Positions 9,789 to 18,855 of a DNA stretch of 64,000 bases are shown here, one piece after another. Made by a program: the position numbers and the translations under genes. The notes beneath the pieces were generated by a model. The model was not told where the DNA came from. It did no database searches and worked only from the letters and a program-made list of their open reading frames with translations. Position 1 is the first letter of the stretch. Every line of letters begins with the position of its first letter. Source of the DNA: JASHVB01 sp963762885. GTDB lineage: Bacteria > Pseudomonadota > Alphaproteobacteria > Acetobacterales > Acetobacteraceae. The stretch is from contig CAVXNH010000089.1 of NCBI GenBank assembly GCA_963762885.1, positions 1 through 64,000 of the forward strand. Reading direction: 5' to 3'.

Positions 9789-10208
9789 TCAACCGAAGAC
9801 GATGTCCTGCGCACCTTCCCACAGCACCTTCTTGCCCAGCGCCACCAGGTTCTCCGCCCCTGCCTCGATCGTCAGGAAATGGTTGCCGGCAAGCTGGCCC
9901 ATCTTGCTGGCGAACTGCACTGCGCCGTACGCAAGAAGGATCTCGGTTTCGCTGATGCCGCCGGGATACAGCAGGATCTGGCCGGGCGACGGATAGCTCG
10001 TGTGGTTCTCGTAGCCGAGCCCGAGGTCCAGGTCGCCCAGCGGAATCCAGCACGCCTCGCCACTCCAGCGCACGTGAATGATGCGCTGGCGATAGGGCAG
10101 CAGCGCCCGGAACGCCGCGCAGGTCTTCGGCGCGGCGGCAGTCTCAAAGCGTGCGGAAAAGCGGAACGGCCCGGCAGTGACGGGGATCGTGGCCGCAAGG
10201 TCGTTCAT
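9789..10208 (-). CDS. DUF3830 family protein (cyclophilin-like fold)
   Basis: A 139-residue protein without signal peptide or membrane segment. The block RWSGEACWIPLGDLD followed by LGYENHTSYPSPGQILLYPG and ETEILLAYGAVQFASKMGQL is the DUF3830 signature. DUF3830 proteins adopt a cyclophilin-like beta-barrel and often sit near amidohydrolase or transport genes; their activity is not established. Here it stands alone, divergent from tpiA. The start ATG at 10208 begins MNDLAATIPVTAGPF. Confidence 0.82.
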   Translation of the reverse strand: MNDLAATIPVTAGPFRFSARFETAAAPKTCAAFRALLPYRQRIIHVRWSGEACWIPLGDLDLGLGYENHTSYPSPGQILLYPGGISETEILLAYGAVQFASKMGQLAGNHFLTIEAGAENLVALGKKVLWEGAQDIVFG

Positions 10209-10381
10209 CGAAAGCGCTCCATTCTGGATACCGAACCTCTACCGCCGCACACGACCCGACCGGCACAAGCCACCCCGCGCGGCCGGGCTCGACCGTTCCA
10301 CTGTCCCCGCCGCAGAGTCCAGCCATAGAATTGCCGTGACGTAGGCTATCGATGACAGTCCGGCGCGCCGTGCGCCGGCCC

Positions 10382-10387
10382 AGGAGG
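10382..10387 (+). promoter_or_regulatory. Strong ribosome binding site of tpiA
   Basis: AGGAGG ends four bases before the tpiA ATG at 10392 and fixes that start. Confidence 0.75.
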
Positions 10388-10391
10388 AAAA

Positions 10392-11129
10392 ATGCCGCAA
10401 CTGATCGCCGGGAACTGGAAGATGCATGGACTCGTCGCCGACGCCGTGGCGCTGGCCAAGGGCGTGGCGGCCGGCGCCGCCGGGTTGCCATGCGAATTGC
10501 TGGTCTGCCCGCCCTTCGTCCATGTCGCGGCCGTGGCGCAGGCCCTCGCCGGCTCGTCCGTCGCGCTTGGCGGCCAGGACTGCCACCAGGCCAGGCAGGG
10601 CGCCCACACCGGCGACACTTCCGCGCCCATGCTGCGCGATCTTGGCGCGACCTGGGTCATCCTCGGCCATTCCGAGCGGCGGCAGAACCACGGCGAAACC
10701 GACGAGGTGGTGCGCGAGAAAGTGCTGGCGGCGGTGGAGGCTGGTTTGACCCCGATCGTCTGCGTCGGCGAGACCGCCGACCAGCGATCCGGCGGTCAGG
10801 AGACTGAAATCGTCGGCTGGCAGCTTGCCGGCAGCCTGCCGAAGCCGTTCGCCGGCGTGGTGGCCTACGAGCCGGTCTGGGCGATCGGCACCGGCAAGAA
10901 TGCCACCGACGAGGATGTCGCGACCATGCACGCCTTTATCCGCGAGGAACTGGAGCGGCAGTTCGGCGACGCCGGGCACGATATCCGCATCCTGTATGGC
11001 GGCTCAGTGCGCCCCGCCAACGCCGCATCGCTGCTGGCGGTGCCGCATGTCGGCGGCGCGCTGATCGGCGGGGCGAGCCTGAAGGCGGACGACTTCCTGG
11101 CGATTGCCCGGGCCGCACTGCCGGGCTAG
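10392..11129 (+). CDS. tpiA: Triosephosphate isomerase
   Basis: A cytoplasmic glycolytic enzyme interconverting dihydroxyacetone phosphate and glyceraldehyde 3-phosphate. At 245 residues it has the normal family length. It starts MPQLIAGNWKMHG (Lys of NWKM), has the electrophilic His in ILGHSERRQ (about 95), the catalytic Glu in AYEPVWAIGTG (about 163) and the phosphate loop ILYGGSVRPAN near 207. It is intact. It precedes secG and pyrG, the usual alphaproteobacterial order, but is separated from secG by a repeat-filled 247-base gap. Confidence 0.97.
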   Translation: MPQLIAGNWKMHGLVADAVALAKGVAAGAAGLPCELLVCPPFVHVAAVAQALAGSSVALGGQDCHQARQGAHTGDTSAPMLRDLGATWVILGHSERRQNHGETDEVVREKVLAAVEAGLTPIVCVGETADQRSGGQETEIVGWQLAGSLPKPFAGVVAYEPVWAIGTGKNATDEDVATMHAFIREELERQFGDAGHDIRILYGGSVRPANAASLLAVPHVGGALIGGASLKADDFLAIARAALPG

Positions 11130-11322
11130 AGCGTTTTCGGCCTGAGTGGAAACGCCGCGCATCCCACTGTCATTGCGAGGAGCGGAACGGTCCCCGGGCA
11201 CTTGACCCGGGGAAGCAATCCCCCGCCTGACGAACTACCGGCTGCTCGTCAGGCAGGGGATTGCTTCGCTTCGCTCGCGATGACAGTGAACTCATGCTTC
11301 CAGTCACGATGAAAACGCTCTA
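11127..11322. repeat. Nested palindromic repeats between tpiA and secG
   Basis: The outer 13-bp arms ctagagcgttttc (11127-11139) and gaaaacgctctag (11310-11322) are exact inverses and resemble the ends of rhizobial RIME-type repeats. Inside lies a CATTGCGAG-family palindrome (11165-11288, arms cactgtcattgcg and cgcgatgacagtg). Within that a third hairpin occurs (attccccgcctgacga-like arms around ctaccggctgct). The outer left arm begins in the last codons of tpiA. Confidence 0.75.
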
Positions 11323-11376
11323 GTCACCACCCTCTCTCGCGCGCAGCGCGGGAGAAGTTCGAACCAAGGACCACGC

Positions 11377-11778
11377 ATGACCACCGTGTTGCTGATCATC
11401 CACCTGTTCGTCACCCTGGCCCTGATCGGCGTTGTGCTGATTCAGCGCAGCGAGGGCGGCGGGCTGGGTATCGGCAGCTCGCAGGGGATGGGCGCGTTCA
11501 TGGGCGGCCGAGGCACCGCCAACCTGCTGACCCGTACCACCGCCATCCTGGCGACCATGTTCATGGCGCTGTCGCTGACTTTGGCGCTGATGAACCGAGG
11601 CACGATTGGGGCAGGCGGGCACTCGATCCTGGACACCGGCCCGCCGGCCTCCGCGTCGGGTCCGCTCGGCGCACCGCCGCCTGTCGGCTCGGCGCCCACT
11701 GCGCCCGCGCCGGCCTCCCCGCCACCGGCGCCGGCTGGCCCGCTCGATCCCGAGCCACTGACGCCGCCCCTCGTTTGA
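11377..11778 (+). CDS. secG: Preprotein translocase subunit SecG
   Basis: The small inner-membrane subunit of the SecYEG channel. It has 133 residues with two membrane segments (about 3-23, TVLLIIHLFVTLALIGVVL, and about 50-70, TAILATMFMALSLTLAL) separated by the conserved glycine-rich loop SEGGGLGIGSSQGMGAFMGG. The C-terminal 50 residues form a Pro/Ala/Gly-rich tail typical of alphaproteobacterial SecG. ATG at 11377; 66 bases before pyrG. Confidence 0.95.
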   Translation: MTTVLLIIHLFVTLALIGVVLIQRSEGGGLGIGSSQGMGAFMGGRGTANLLTRTTAILATMFMALSLTLALMNRGTIGAGGHSILDTGPPASASGPLGAPPPVGSAPTAPAPASPPPAPAGPLDPEPLTPPLV

Positions 11779-11844
11779 CGCCTGTGTGACCCGCGCAAGG
11801 ACGGGCTTCCCCCGACTCGCATCGGGTCCGTATACTGGTCGCCC

Positions 11845-13476
11845 ATGACCCGGTTCGTGTTCATCACCGGCGGCGTGGTCTCCTCCCTGGGCAAAGGTAT
11901 CGCCTCGGCGGCGCTCGGCGCCTTGCTGCAGACGCGCGGCTTCAGCGTGAAGCTGCGCAAGCTGGACCCGTATCTCAACGTCGATCCGGGCACCATGAGC
12001 CCGTATCAGCACGGCGAGGTGTTCGTCACCGACGATGGCGCGGAGACCGACCTCGACCTCGGCCACTACGAGCGCTTCACAGGCGTGCACGCCAGCAAGC
12101 TGGATAACGCCACCACCGGGCGCATCTACTCCGAGGTGATCGCCAAGGAGCGGCGCGGCGACTACCTGGGCGCCACCGTGCAGGTGATCCCGCACATCAC
12201 CGACGAGATCAAGGAAACCATCGTTCGCGGCACCGCCGGCGTCGATTTCGTGCTGGTGGAGATCGGCGGCACCGTCGGCGACATCGAGAGCCTGCCGTTC
12301 CTGGAAGCGATCCGCCAGTTGGGCAACGAACTGGGACGTGAGCGGGCGATGTTCGTGCACCTGACGCTGGTGCCGTTCATCCAGTCGGCGGGCGAATTGA
12401 AGACCAAGCCGACGCAGCACTCGGTGAAGGAGTTGCAGAACGTCGGCATCCAGCCGCAGATGTTGCTGTGCCGTTGCGACCGGCCGATCCCGGAGAACGA
12501 GCGCCGCAAGATCGCGTTGTTCTGCAACGTGCGGCCGGAGGCGGTGATTGCAGCGCTGGATGCGGACACGATCTATGCCGTGCCGATCAGCTATCACGCC
12601 GAGGGTATGGACCGCGAAGTGCTGCGGCATTTCGGCCTGCCGTTCGAGCAGGAGCCGGAGCTGGGGCGGTGGCATCGGATCGTCGAGCGGTTGCACTCGC
12701 CTGAGGGCGAGGTACGCATCGCCGTCGTTGGCAAATACACCAACCTGCTGGATTGGTACAAGTCGCTGGCCGAGGCGTTGACGCATGGCGGCATCGCCAA
12801 CCGGGTGCGCGTGAAGCTGGACTGGGTGGACAGCACGATCTTCGAACAGGACGGCGCGGTGCACCGGCTGGAGGAGGTGAACGGCATCCTGGTGCCGGGC
12901 GGCTTCGGCGAACGCGGCACGCCGGGGAAGATCGAGGCGGTGCGCTTCGCGCGCGAACGCGGCGTGCCGTTCTTCGGTATTTGTTTCGGCATGCAGATGG
13001 CGGTGATCGAGGCGGCGCGCAACCTGGCCGGGCTGCACGATGCGTCGTCCTCCGAATTTGGCCCGTGCGACACGCCCGTGGTCGGGCTGCTGACCGAATG
13101 GGCGCGCGGCAACGATATCGAGCGGCGCATGGAAGGCGGCAACCTCGGCGGCACGATGCGGCTGGGCGCGTATCCGGCGGTGCTGTCACCAGGCTCGCAG
13201 GTGTCGGGGATTTATGGCGGCGCGGTGCGGATCGACGAGCGGCACCGCCACCGCTACGAGGTGAACGTGTATTACAAGGAGCGTTTGGAGGCGACGGGGC
13301 TGCGGTTCTCCGGCATGTCGCCGGATGGGGTGTTGCCGGAGATCGTGGAGATACCGGAACACCCGTGGTTCATCGGCGTGCAGTATCATCCGGAGCTGAA
13401 GTCGAAGCCGTTTGCTCCGCATCCGCTGTTCGCGGACTTTATCGCCGCGGCGGTGAGGCAGGCGCGATTGGTATAG
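11845..13476 (+). CDS. pyrG: CTP synthase (glutamine-hydrolysing)
   Basis: Makes CTP from UTP, glutamine and ATP in the cytoplasm. At 543 residues it is full length. The synthase domain starts MTRFVFITGGVVSSLGKGI (P-loop-like), with SVKLRKLDPYLNVDPGTMSP and the YGDYLGATVQVIPH-type region. The class-I glutamine amidotransferase domain (about 290-540) has the nucleophile Cys in FFGICFGMQMAV and the His/Glu pair in GVQYHPELKSKP. Intact. It sits in the conserved tpiA-secG-pyrG run; the kdsA-eno genes that usually follow are absent here. Confidence 0.97.
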   Translation: MTRFVFITGGVVSSLGKGIASAALGALLQTRGFSVKLRKLDPYLNVDPGTMSPYQHGEVFVTDDGAETDLDLGHYERFTGVHASKLDNATTGRIYSEVIAKERRGDYLGATVQVIPHITDEIKETIVRGTAGVDFVLVEIGGTVGDIESLPFLEAIRQLGNELGRERAMFVHLTLVPFIQSAGELKTKPTQHSVKELQNVGIQPQMLLCRCDRPIPENERRKIALFCNVRPEAVIAALDADTIYAVPISYHAEGMDREVLRHFGLPFEQEPELGRWHRIVERLHSPEGEVRIAVVGKYTNLLDWYKSLAEALTHGGIANRVRVKLDWVDSTIFEQDGAVHRLEEVNGILVPGGFGERGTPGKIEAVRFARERGVPFFGICFGMQMAVIEAARNLAGLHDASSSEFGPCDTPVVGLLTEWARGNDIERRMEGGNLGGTMRLGAYPAVLSPGSQVSGIYGGAVRIDERHRHRYEVNVYYKERLEATGLRFSGMSPDGVLPEIVEIPEHPWFIGVQYHPELKSKPFAPHPLFADFIAAAVRQARLV

Positions 13477-13539
13477 GGGCTGCTGGGAGCAGCCGCAGAG
13501 CGCTTTGGTATGAAGGCAATTCGATAAGGTGCTGCGTGC

Positions 13540-13725
13540 CTACGAATGCGTTCCGAGGAAACGCAGCATCGCGAAGGTGACCCCGAGTAATGCTGCCTGG
13601 CTTGCCGCGATCGAGGTAACCAGGACCCAGGTGGTCGGCAAATGGTCCACCCGACCGCGCAGGTATGCCAGGTTCTGCACCACCGATTTCACGTCGGTCC
13701 GCAGCTCCTTCACATCTTCCTCCAC
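13540..13725 (-). CDS. Small coiled-coil/membrane protein (XhlA-like)
   Basis: A 61-residue protein: an amphipathic N-terminal helix (EEDVKELRTDVKSVVQNLAY) with LRGRVDHLP, then one membrane segment (WVLVTSIAASQAALLGVTFA) and a short tail. The layout resembles haemolysin XhlA-like or phage-type small membrane proteins; I cannot assign a role. The start is GTG at 13725. The frame stays open upstream with a proline-rich stretch (NPSDPPDPPNLLEAGVGR) but has no ATG, so the real N-terminus may be longer or cut by an upstream indel near 13790. Confidence 0.55.
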   Translation of the reverse strand: MEEDVKELRTDVKSVVQNLAYLRGRVDHLPTTWVLVTSIAASQAALLGVTFAMLRFLGTHS

Positions 13726-14226
13726 ACGTCCGACCCCAGCCTCAAGCAGGTTTGGAGGATCGGGTGGATCAGACGGATTTGCAAGGGGATTCGCGCGCGA
13801 TCATTTACCGATGGGCACAATGGTATGTCCTGATCGTGATTTTCTGTCGCTCATGCACGCGAGCATCGTCCACAAGGGTGTACAAATCGTAACCGACGCC
13901 CAAACAGGGCGCCGATAATCGAAATCCTGCTAAGGCATGATTACAAATCCGTTCACACGCGGGCAGAGCTCAGCCGCTCAGCTTGCTCGCAAGTTCCGCC
14001 CTACAACACGGTGACAGTGTCCTATTTCCGATCGAAGCCGCAGGGCTGGCAGGGCGAACGCGACATGCACGGTGGGCAGCGATGCGTGTCGTTGCTGGAT
14101 CTGAGGCTCGGGGGAAATTCCGCGAGCGAGGCGCGAGAGCCCTCCAACCGTCATGGCCAGGCTGAAGTCCCCGGGCTCGAGCCGGGAATGACCCGGCCAC
14201 GGCGATGGGCGTGGCCGGTGTTACTC
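13726..14226. other. About 500 bases without a recognisable gene
   Basis: No convincing gene or RNA. This is where kdsA and eno would be expected after pyrG in related genomes; no trace of either was seen. A short segment near 14150-14215 looks like the decayed end of a gccggcc-type repeat. Confidence 0.45.
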
Positions 14227-14817
14227 TTATCCGAACTTCGGCAGCCCTTCGGTCCGATCCGCCAGCGCCTCGGCACCCTCTGTCGGCAGCGATACGGAGT
14301 AATTCAACGCGCCGTCGATATTCGCTTCCCACACATCGCGCGGCAGTTCGTACAGCAACTCGACGCCATAGCCGTTCGGGTCATGGATATAGACGCTGTG
14401 CGTCATGCCATGTTCCACCCGCCGGTCGAACTGGACCCCCTTGCTCTGCATGAACGCCAGTTGCCGCAGCCACGCTTCACGGTTGGGCAGCGCAACCGCA
14501 ATGTGGTTCACCGCCAGAGGCATACCGAACATGCTCCACTCCGCCGGCGGCGCCGGAAGATTCGGATTCTCCACCAGCGCCAAATCGTGGTGACTCAGCC
14601 GTCCGCCACCGTGGTCGCAACTATAGAACCGCATGTCCGGCGGGTTCGGCCGATCTGCTCGAGGCTTCACTTTTCCCACCTGTTTGAAGCCGATGATCTC
14701 GGTCCAGAACCGGTGCGACTCCGCCATGTTGCGCACGTTCAGCACCACGTGGTTCAACCCGACAGGCATCTCGGCGCGGGCCGGCACATCGTTGAAAGCG
14801 GTAACGTTGGTGTCCAT
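14227..14817 (-). CDS. VOC family protein (glyoxalase/extradiol dioxygenase fold)
   Basis: A 196-residue vicinal-oxygen-chelate protein with two beta-alpha-beta-beta-beta units: unit 1 from LNHVVLNVRNMAESHRFW, unit 2 from VNHIAVALPNREAWLRQL. Candidate metal ligands are His in LNHVVLNV, His in VNHIAVAL and Glu in GYGVELLYELP. This suggests an extradiol-dioxygenase-like or isomerase metal site. It starts 14 bases after the upstream luciferase-like monooxygenase, so the two form an operon and probably act on the same small, perhaps aromatic, substrate. Confidence 0.85.
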   Translation of the reverse strand: MDTNVTAFNDVPARAEMPVGLNHVVLNVRNMAESHRFWTEIIGFKQVGKVKPRADRPNPPDMRFYSCDHGGGRLSHHDLALVENPNLPAPPAEWSMFGMPLAVNHIAVALPNREAWLRQLAFMQSKGVQFDRRVEHGMTHSVYIHDPNGYGVELLYELPRDVWEANIDGALNYSVSLPTEGAEALADRTEGLPKFG

Positions 14818-14831
14818 GACCTATCCCTCCC

Positions 14832-15912
14832 CTACGCCGCCTGCTGCATCGTCCCGCGCAAACGCGGCATGACTTCATTGCTCATTAGCTCCATGGCGTG
14901 CAGCACCTTGCGGGTTTCCAGCCCGCCGATACGGGTCCAGCACAGCATCTCGTTGAACCCGTATTCCTGCGTGACCCGCTGCAGCTTCTCGACGCAGTGG
15001 TCGACGTCGCCGCACACCATCAGCGGACCATCGGCGATCGAGTCGAAATCCAACGTCTCGGCAGCCTGCCGGGTCTGCGCGTACATTTCGTAGCTCTTCA
15101 CCGGCGCCGTACCCGGCGGTGGCGCGACATACTTCGCGATCGTGCGGTAGTACCACGTCACCGGCCCAGCGAAATCCTTCCGTGCCGCATCCATTGTGTC
15201 GGCAACATAGAGTTTCAGCAGCAGCGCGATCTGGCCGGAGGCCGGATCGAAGCCGGCGGCCTTGCGCGCGGCGCGATAGTCGGCGATGCCCTGCTTGGCG
15301 CCCTCCGGCGACAAGCCGAACGCGCCCGACATCAGCACGTTGAAACCATAGCGCCCGGCCAGCGCGAAGGTCGCCGGCGAGAGGCAGGCCATATAGATCG
15401 GCGGGTGCGGCTTCTGCAGCGGCTTCGGCCGCACTTCCAGATCGTCCACCTGGTAGTATTTGCCCTTGAACGTGACGCGGTCCTGCGTCCAGCATTGCCG
15501 TATGAGGATTGACTGACTCGTCGAAGATCTCGCGCAAGTCGGCCTGTTTGCCGTCGAGCCCGAAGCCACGATACTCCAGCGGCTGGTAGCCGCGGCCGAT
15601 ACCGAGATCGACCCGCCCGTCCGACATCAGGTCGAGGAAGGCAAAATCCTCCGCCACGCGAATGGGATTATGGAATGGCAGCACCACGACGCCGGTGCCA
15701 AGCCGGATGCGGTTGGTGCGCGCCGCCACCGCGGCTAGCGAAACCTGCGGCGAGGCGCAATAGCCATATTCGGAGAAGTGATGCTCGGCGGGCCAGACCG
15801 AATCGAAGCCAAGGTTCTCGGCTTCATACATCAACTCCATCTGTTCCTTGATGATCTGGTGTTCGGACTTGCCGACGGGGTTTTCGAACAGGTGGAGCAT
15901 GCCCAGCTTCAT
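14832..15912 (-). pseudogene. LLM-class flavin-dependent oxidoreductase (one frameshift)
   Basis: A bacterial-luciferase-like FMN-dependent monooxygenase of about 360 residues. N-terminal part: MKLGMLHLFENPVG, then FDSVWPAEHHFSEYGYCASP and the conserved RIRLGTGVVVLPFHNPIRVA. An extra base in the GG at about 15507 breaks the frame after IFDESVN; the rest (LIRQCWTQDRVTFKGKYY to the C-terminal GTMQQAA) continues to the stop at 14832. Removing one base restores a full-length protein. It is first in a two-gene operon with a VOC protein, a pairing seen in catabolic clusters. Substrate not predictable. Confidence 0.85.
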
Positions 15913-16448
15913 GGAAGTTTCCCTTAATACGATCTTGCGAATGAGGGAGACACAAGCTGCGCTGCCGATCTTTGATCTGGATCAAACATTCCGGTCCAGG
16001 AGTGATACCAAGCATCCGCCAGGCTGACAGGGGCCGCCACAGCCTCGCCCTTCGCCCGTTGGCGTGGCCAGCCCACAGGACCGCTCGAAGTCCCCGGGAG
16101 GCCGCCGCCTCCTTTGGGAACCGCCGCCGTCCCGAGCGCTCCCGCTACGCCTGAGTGAAAGTTGCGAACACGGCTTGCCGTCCCCCACCGGCCCGGCAGT
16201 CCACCGGCGGGCGCCCTTGTAGCAAGGTCCCTGCGCCTGTCCGCGTTTGAGAGAAACAAACTCCCGATCCAACCCCCGTGTTACGAAACAAGCGCAAAAT
16301 CCCGGCAGTTTTGTCCAATCGCTCCTGCCGCCCTCTATTGCATTGCACAATGGTTAAGCACCTGCCGCCCTGCTTGTCGTGACCCGCCTCCGCCGCTAGG
16401 TGTGCAAACACGGCTCCAGGGCAGGAGCGCAGTGGGGAGAATAAGCGG
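15913..16448. other. Intergenic region upstream of the pyruvate dehydrogenase operon
   Basis: A divergent spacer between the LLM oxidoreductase and pdhA, expected to hold both promoters. I could not assign clear -35/-10 boxes in this GC-rich DNA. A ggggag ribosome site lies about ten bases before the pdhA ATG. No ftsB-like gene, which commonly precedes pdhA in relatives, was found. Confidence 0.5.
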
Positions 16449-17459
16449 ATGGCGCAGGCGGCATCGAAGGGCAAGCGCGGCAAGCAGGCCGACACCGGTC
16501 CGGATCGCGACGAGCTTCTGCGGGCCTACCGCACGATGCTGCTGATCCGACGCTTCGAGGAACGCGCCGGCCAACTCTACGGCATGGGCCTGATCGGCGG
16601 CTTCTGCCATTTGTATATCGGCCAGGAAGCCGTCGTCGTCGGCATACAGCTTGCGATCGGCGATGGCGACGAAGTCATCACTTCGTACCGCGACCACGGC
16701 CACATGCTGGCCACCGGCATGGATCCCAAGGGCGTTATGGCGGAGCTGACCGGGCGGCGCGACGGCTATTCGCACGGCAAGGGCGGCTCGATGCACATGT
16801 TCAGCAAGGAGAAGAACTTCTTCGGCGGGCACGGCATCGTTGGCGCGCAGGTCAGCCTCGGCACAGGCCTGGCGTTCAGCAACTGGTATCGCGGCAACGA
16901 CCGCGTGTCGCTGACCTACTTTGGCGAGGGCGCGTCGAACCAGGGGCAGGTTTATGAAAGTTTGAACCTCGCCGCACTGATGAAGCTGCCGGTGATCTAT
17001 GTGATAGAGAACAACCGCTACGGCATGGGCACGTCAGTCGATCGTGCCTCGGCGTCGAAGGACCTGTCGAAGAACGGCGAGCCCTGGGGCATCCCCGGTA
17101 TGCAGGTGGACGGCATGGACGTGCTCGCGGTGAAGGCGGCCGCCGAACAGGCGGTCGCCCATTGCCGCGCCGGCAAGGGTCCCTATCTGCTGGAAGTGAA
17201 GACCTATCGGTATCGCGGCCACTCGATGTCCGATCCGGCGCGCTACCGCACCCGCGAAGAGATCGAGACGATGCGCACCCAGCACGACCCGATCGACGGT
17301 GCGCGCCACAAGCTGGAGGCGCAGGGCGTGGACGCCACGACATTCAAGCAGATCGAGGACGAGGTGCGCGCAACCATCCAGGGCGCAGCGGCCTACGCCC
17401 AGGAGAGTCCAGAGCCGGATCCCTCCGAGCTTTACACGGATGTGCTGCTGGAGGGTTGA
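16449..17459 (+). CDS. pdhA: Pyruvate dehydrogenase E1 component, alpha subunit
   Basis: Thiamine-diphosphate-dependent decarboxylation of pyruvate together with the beta subunit; cytoplasmic complex. It has 336 residues. Landmarks are LLIRRFEERAGQLYGMG, IGGFCHLYIGQEAVVVG, the regulatory-loop-like YSHGKGGSMHMF, and the ThDP/Mg motif GEGASNQGQ ending in IENN (about 155-185). A Lys/Arg-rich N-terminal tail is normal for alphaproteobacteria. It ends four bases before pdhB and heads the operon. Confidence 0.96.
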   Translation: MAQAASKGKRGKQADTGPDRDELLRAYRTMLLIRRFEERAGQLYGMGLIGGFCHLYIGQEAVVVGIQLAIGDGDEVITSYRDHGHMLATGMDPKGVMAELTGRRDGYSHGKGGSMHMFSKEKNFFGGHGIVGAQVSLGTGLAFSNWYRGNDRVSLTYFGEGASNQGQVYESLNLAALMKLPVIYVIENNRYGMGTSVDRASASKDLSKNGEPWGIPGMQVDGMDVLAVKAAAEQAVAHCRAGKGPYLLEVKTYRYRGHSMSDPARYRTREEIETMRTQHDPIDGARHKLEAQGVDATTFKQIEDEVRATIQGAAAYAQESPEPDPSELYTDVLLEG

Positions 17460-17463
17460 GCGA

Positions 17464-18840
17464 ATGTCCACGCAAATCCTGATGCCCGCGCTGTCGCCCA
17501 CGATGACCGAGGGCAAGCTCGCCAAGTGGCTCAAAAATGTCGGCGACGAGGTGCATGCCGGCGACGTCATTGCCGAGATCGAAACCGACAAGGCGACGAT
17601 GGAAGTCGAGGCGGTGGACGAGGGCAAGCTGTCGCAGATTCTGGTCGACGAAGGTACCGAGGGAATCGCGGTGAATACGCCGATCGCGGTGCTGTCGGCG
17701 AACGGCGAGGACACCAGTGCCGACAAGCCAACGCCCAAGCCGCAGGCCGCGCCGAAGCAGGAACCGACGCCCCAGGCCGAGGCTCCGGCACAGGTCGCCA
17801 AACCGGACGTGCAGAGCAAGCCGGCGGCGGAAGCCGCACCTGCGCCCGAGAAAGATTGGGGGCCGACCAAGCCGACAACCGTGCGCGAAGCTCTGCGCGA
17901 CGCCATGGCGATGGAATTGCGCCGCGACGACAAGGTGTTCCTGATCGGCGAGGAAGTCGCGCAGTACCAGGGCGCCTACAAGATCAGCCAGGGTTTGCTC
18001 GACGAATTCGGCCCCAAGCGTATCATCGACACGCCGATCACCGAACATGGCTTCACCGGGATGTCGGTCGGCGCGGCGCTGAACGGGTTGCGGCCGATCG
18101 TCGAGTACATGACCTTCAACTTCGCCATGCAGGCGATGGACCAGATCATCAACTCGGCGGCCAAGACGCTGTACATGTCCGGCGGCCAGATGGGCTGTCC
18201 GATCGTGTTCCGCGGTCCGAACGGCGCGGCGTCCCGCGTCGCGGCGCAGCACTCGCAATGCTATGCGAGCTGGTACGCGCATGTGCCGGGACTGAAAGTC
18301 GTGGCACCGTGGTCGTCGGCCGACGCGAAGGGGCTGCTGCGCGCCGCGATCCGCGATCCGAACCCGGTGATCGTGCTGGAGAACGAAATCCTCTACGGCC
18401 AGACCTTCGACTGCCCGACGGACGAAGAATTCATTCTGCCGCTGGGAAAAGCCAAGATCGAACGCGCCGGCGACCGCGTCACCATCGTCGCGTTCTCCAT
18501 CATGGTTGGCGTGGCGCTGAAGGCGGCCGAAGCATTGGCGGCGGACGGGATCGAGGCAGAGGTGATCAACCTGCGCTCGCTGCGCCCGATGGACACCAGG
18601 ACGATCATCGACAGCGTGAAGAAGACCAACCGCATCGTCACGGTGGAGGAAGGCTGGCCGTTTGCCGGCATCGGCGCCGAGATCAACATGCAGGTGCTGG
18701 AACACGCATTCGACTGGCTCGACGCGCCTCCGGTGCGCGTGCACGGGGTGGATGTGCCGCTGCCCTATGCGGCGAACCTGGAAAAACTGGCGCTGCCGCA
18801 GCCGGAATGGATCGTCGATGCGGTGAAAAAGATCGTCTGA
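17464..18840 (+). CDS. pdhB: Pyruvate dehydrogenase E1 component, beta subunit with N-terminal lipoyl domain
   Basis: A 458-residue protein. Residues 1-80 form a biotinyl-lipoyl domain (MSTQILMPALSPTMTEGKLA; lipoylated Lys in EIETDKATMEVEA, about residue 43). An Ala/Pro/Glu linker covers about 85-135, followed by the transketolase-like E1-beta domain from TTVREALRDAMAMELRRDD to the C-terminus. The fused lipoyl domain is a hallmark of alphaproteobacterial E1-beta. The ATG at 17464 is chosen because it gives the complete lipoyl domain; the frame is open further upstream only as overlap with pdhA. Confidence 0.96.
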   Translation: MSTQILMPALSPTMTEGKLAKWLKNVGDEVHAGDVIAEIETDKATMEVEAVDEGKLSQILVDEGTEGIAVNTPIAVLSANGEDTSADKPTPKPQAAPKQEPTPQAEAPAQVAKPDVQSKPAAEAAPAPEKDWGPTKPTTVREALRDAMAMELRRDDKVFLIGEEVAQYQGAYKISQGLLDEFGPKRIIDTPITEHGFTGMSVGAALNGLRPIVEYMTFNFAMQAMDQIINSAAKTLYMSGGQMGCPIVFRGPNGAASRVAAQHSQCYASWYAHVPGLKVVAPWSSADAKGLLRAAIRDPNPVIVLENEILYGQTFDCPTDEEFILPLGKAKIERAGDRVTIVAFSIMVGVALKAAEALAADGIEAEVINLRSLRPMDTRTIIDSVKKTNRIVTVEEGWPFAGIGAEINMQVLEHAFDWLDAPPVRVHGVDVPLPYAANLEKLALPQPEWIVDAVKKIV

Positions 18841-18855
18841 GGGGGCGCGGGGAAC

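Noticed and set aside
11320..13038. A 572-codon minus-strand open frame opposite pyrG
   Set aside because: No family features; the plus strand is a complete CTP synthase with catalytic residues.
17344..18744. A 466-codon minus-strand frame opposite pdhB
   Set aside because: A shadow of the lipoyl-E1-beta gene with no recognisable motif.
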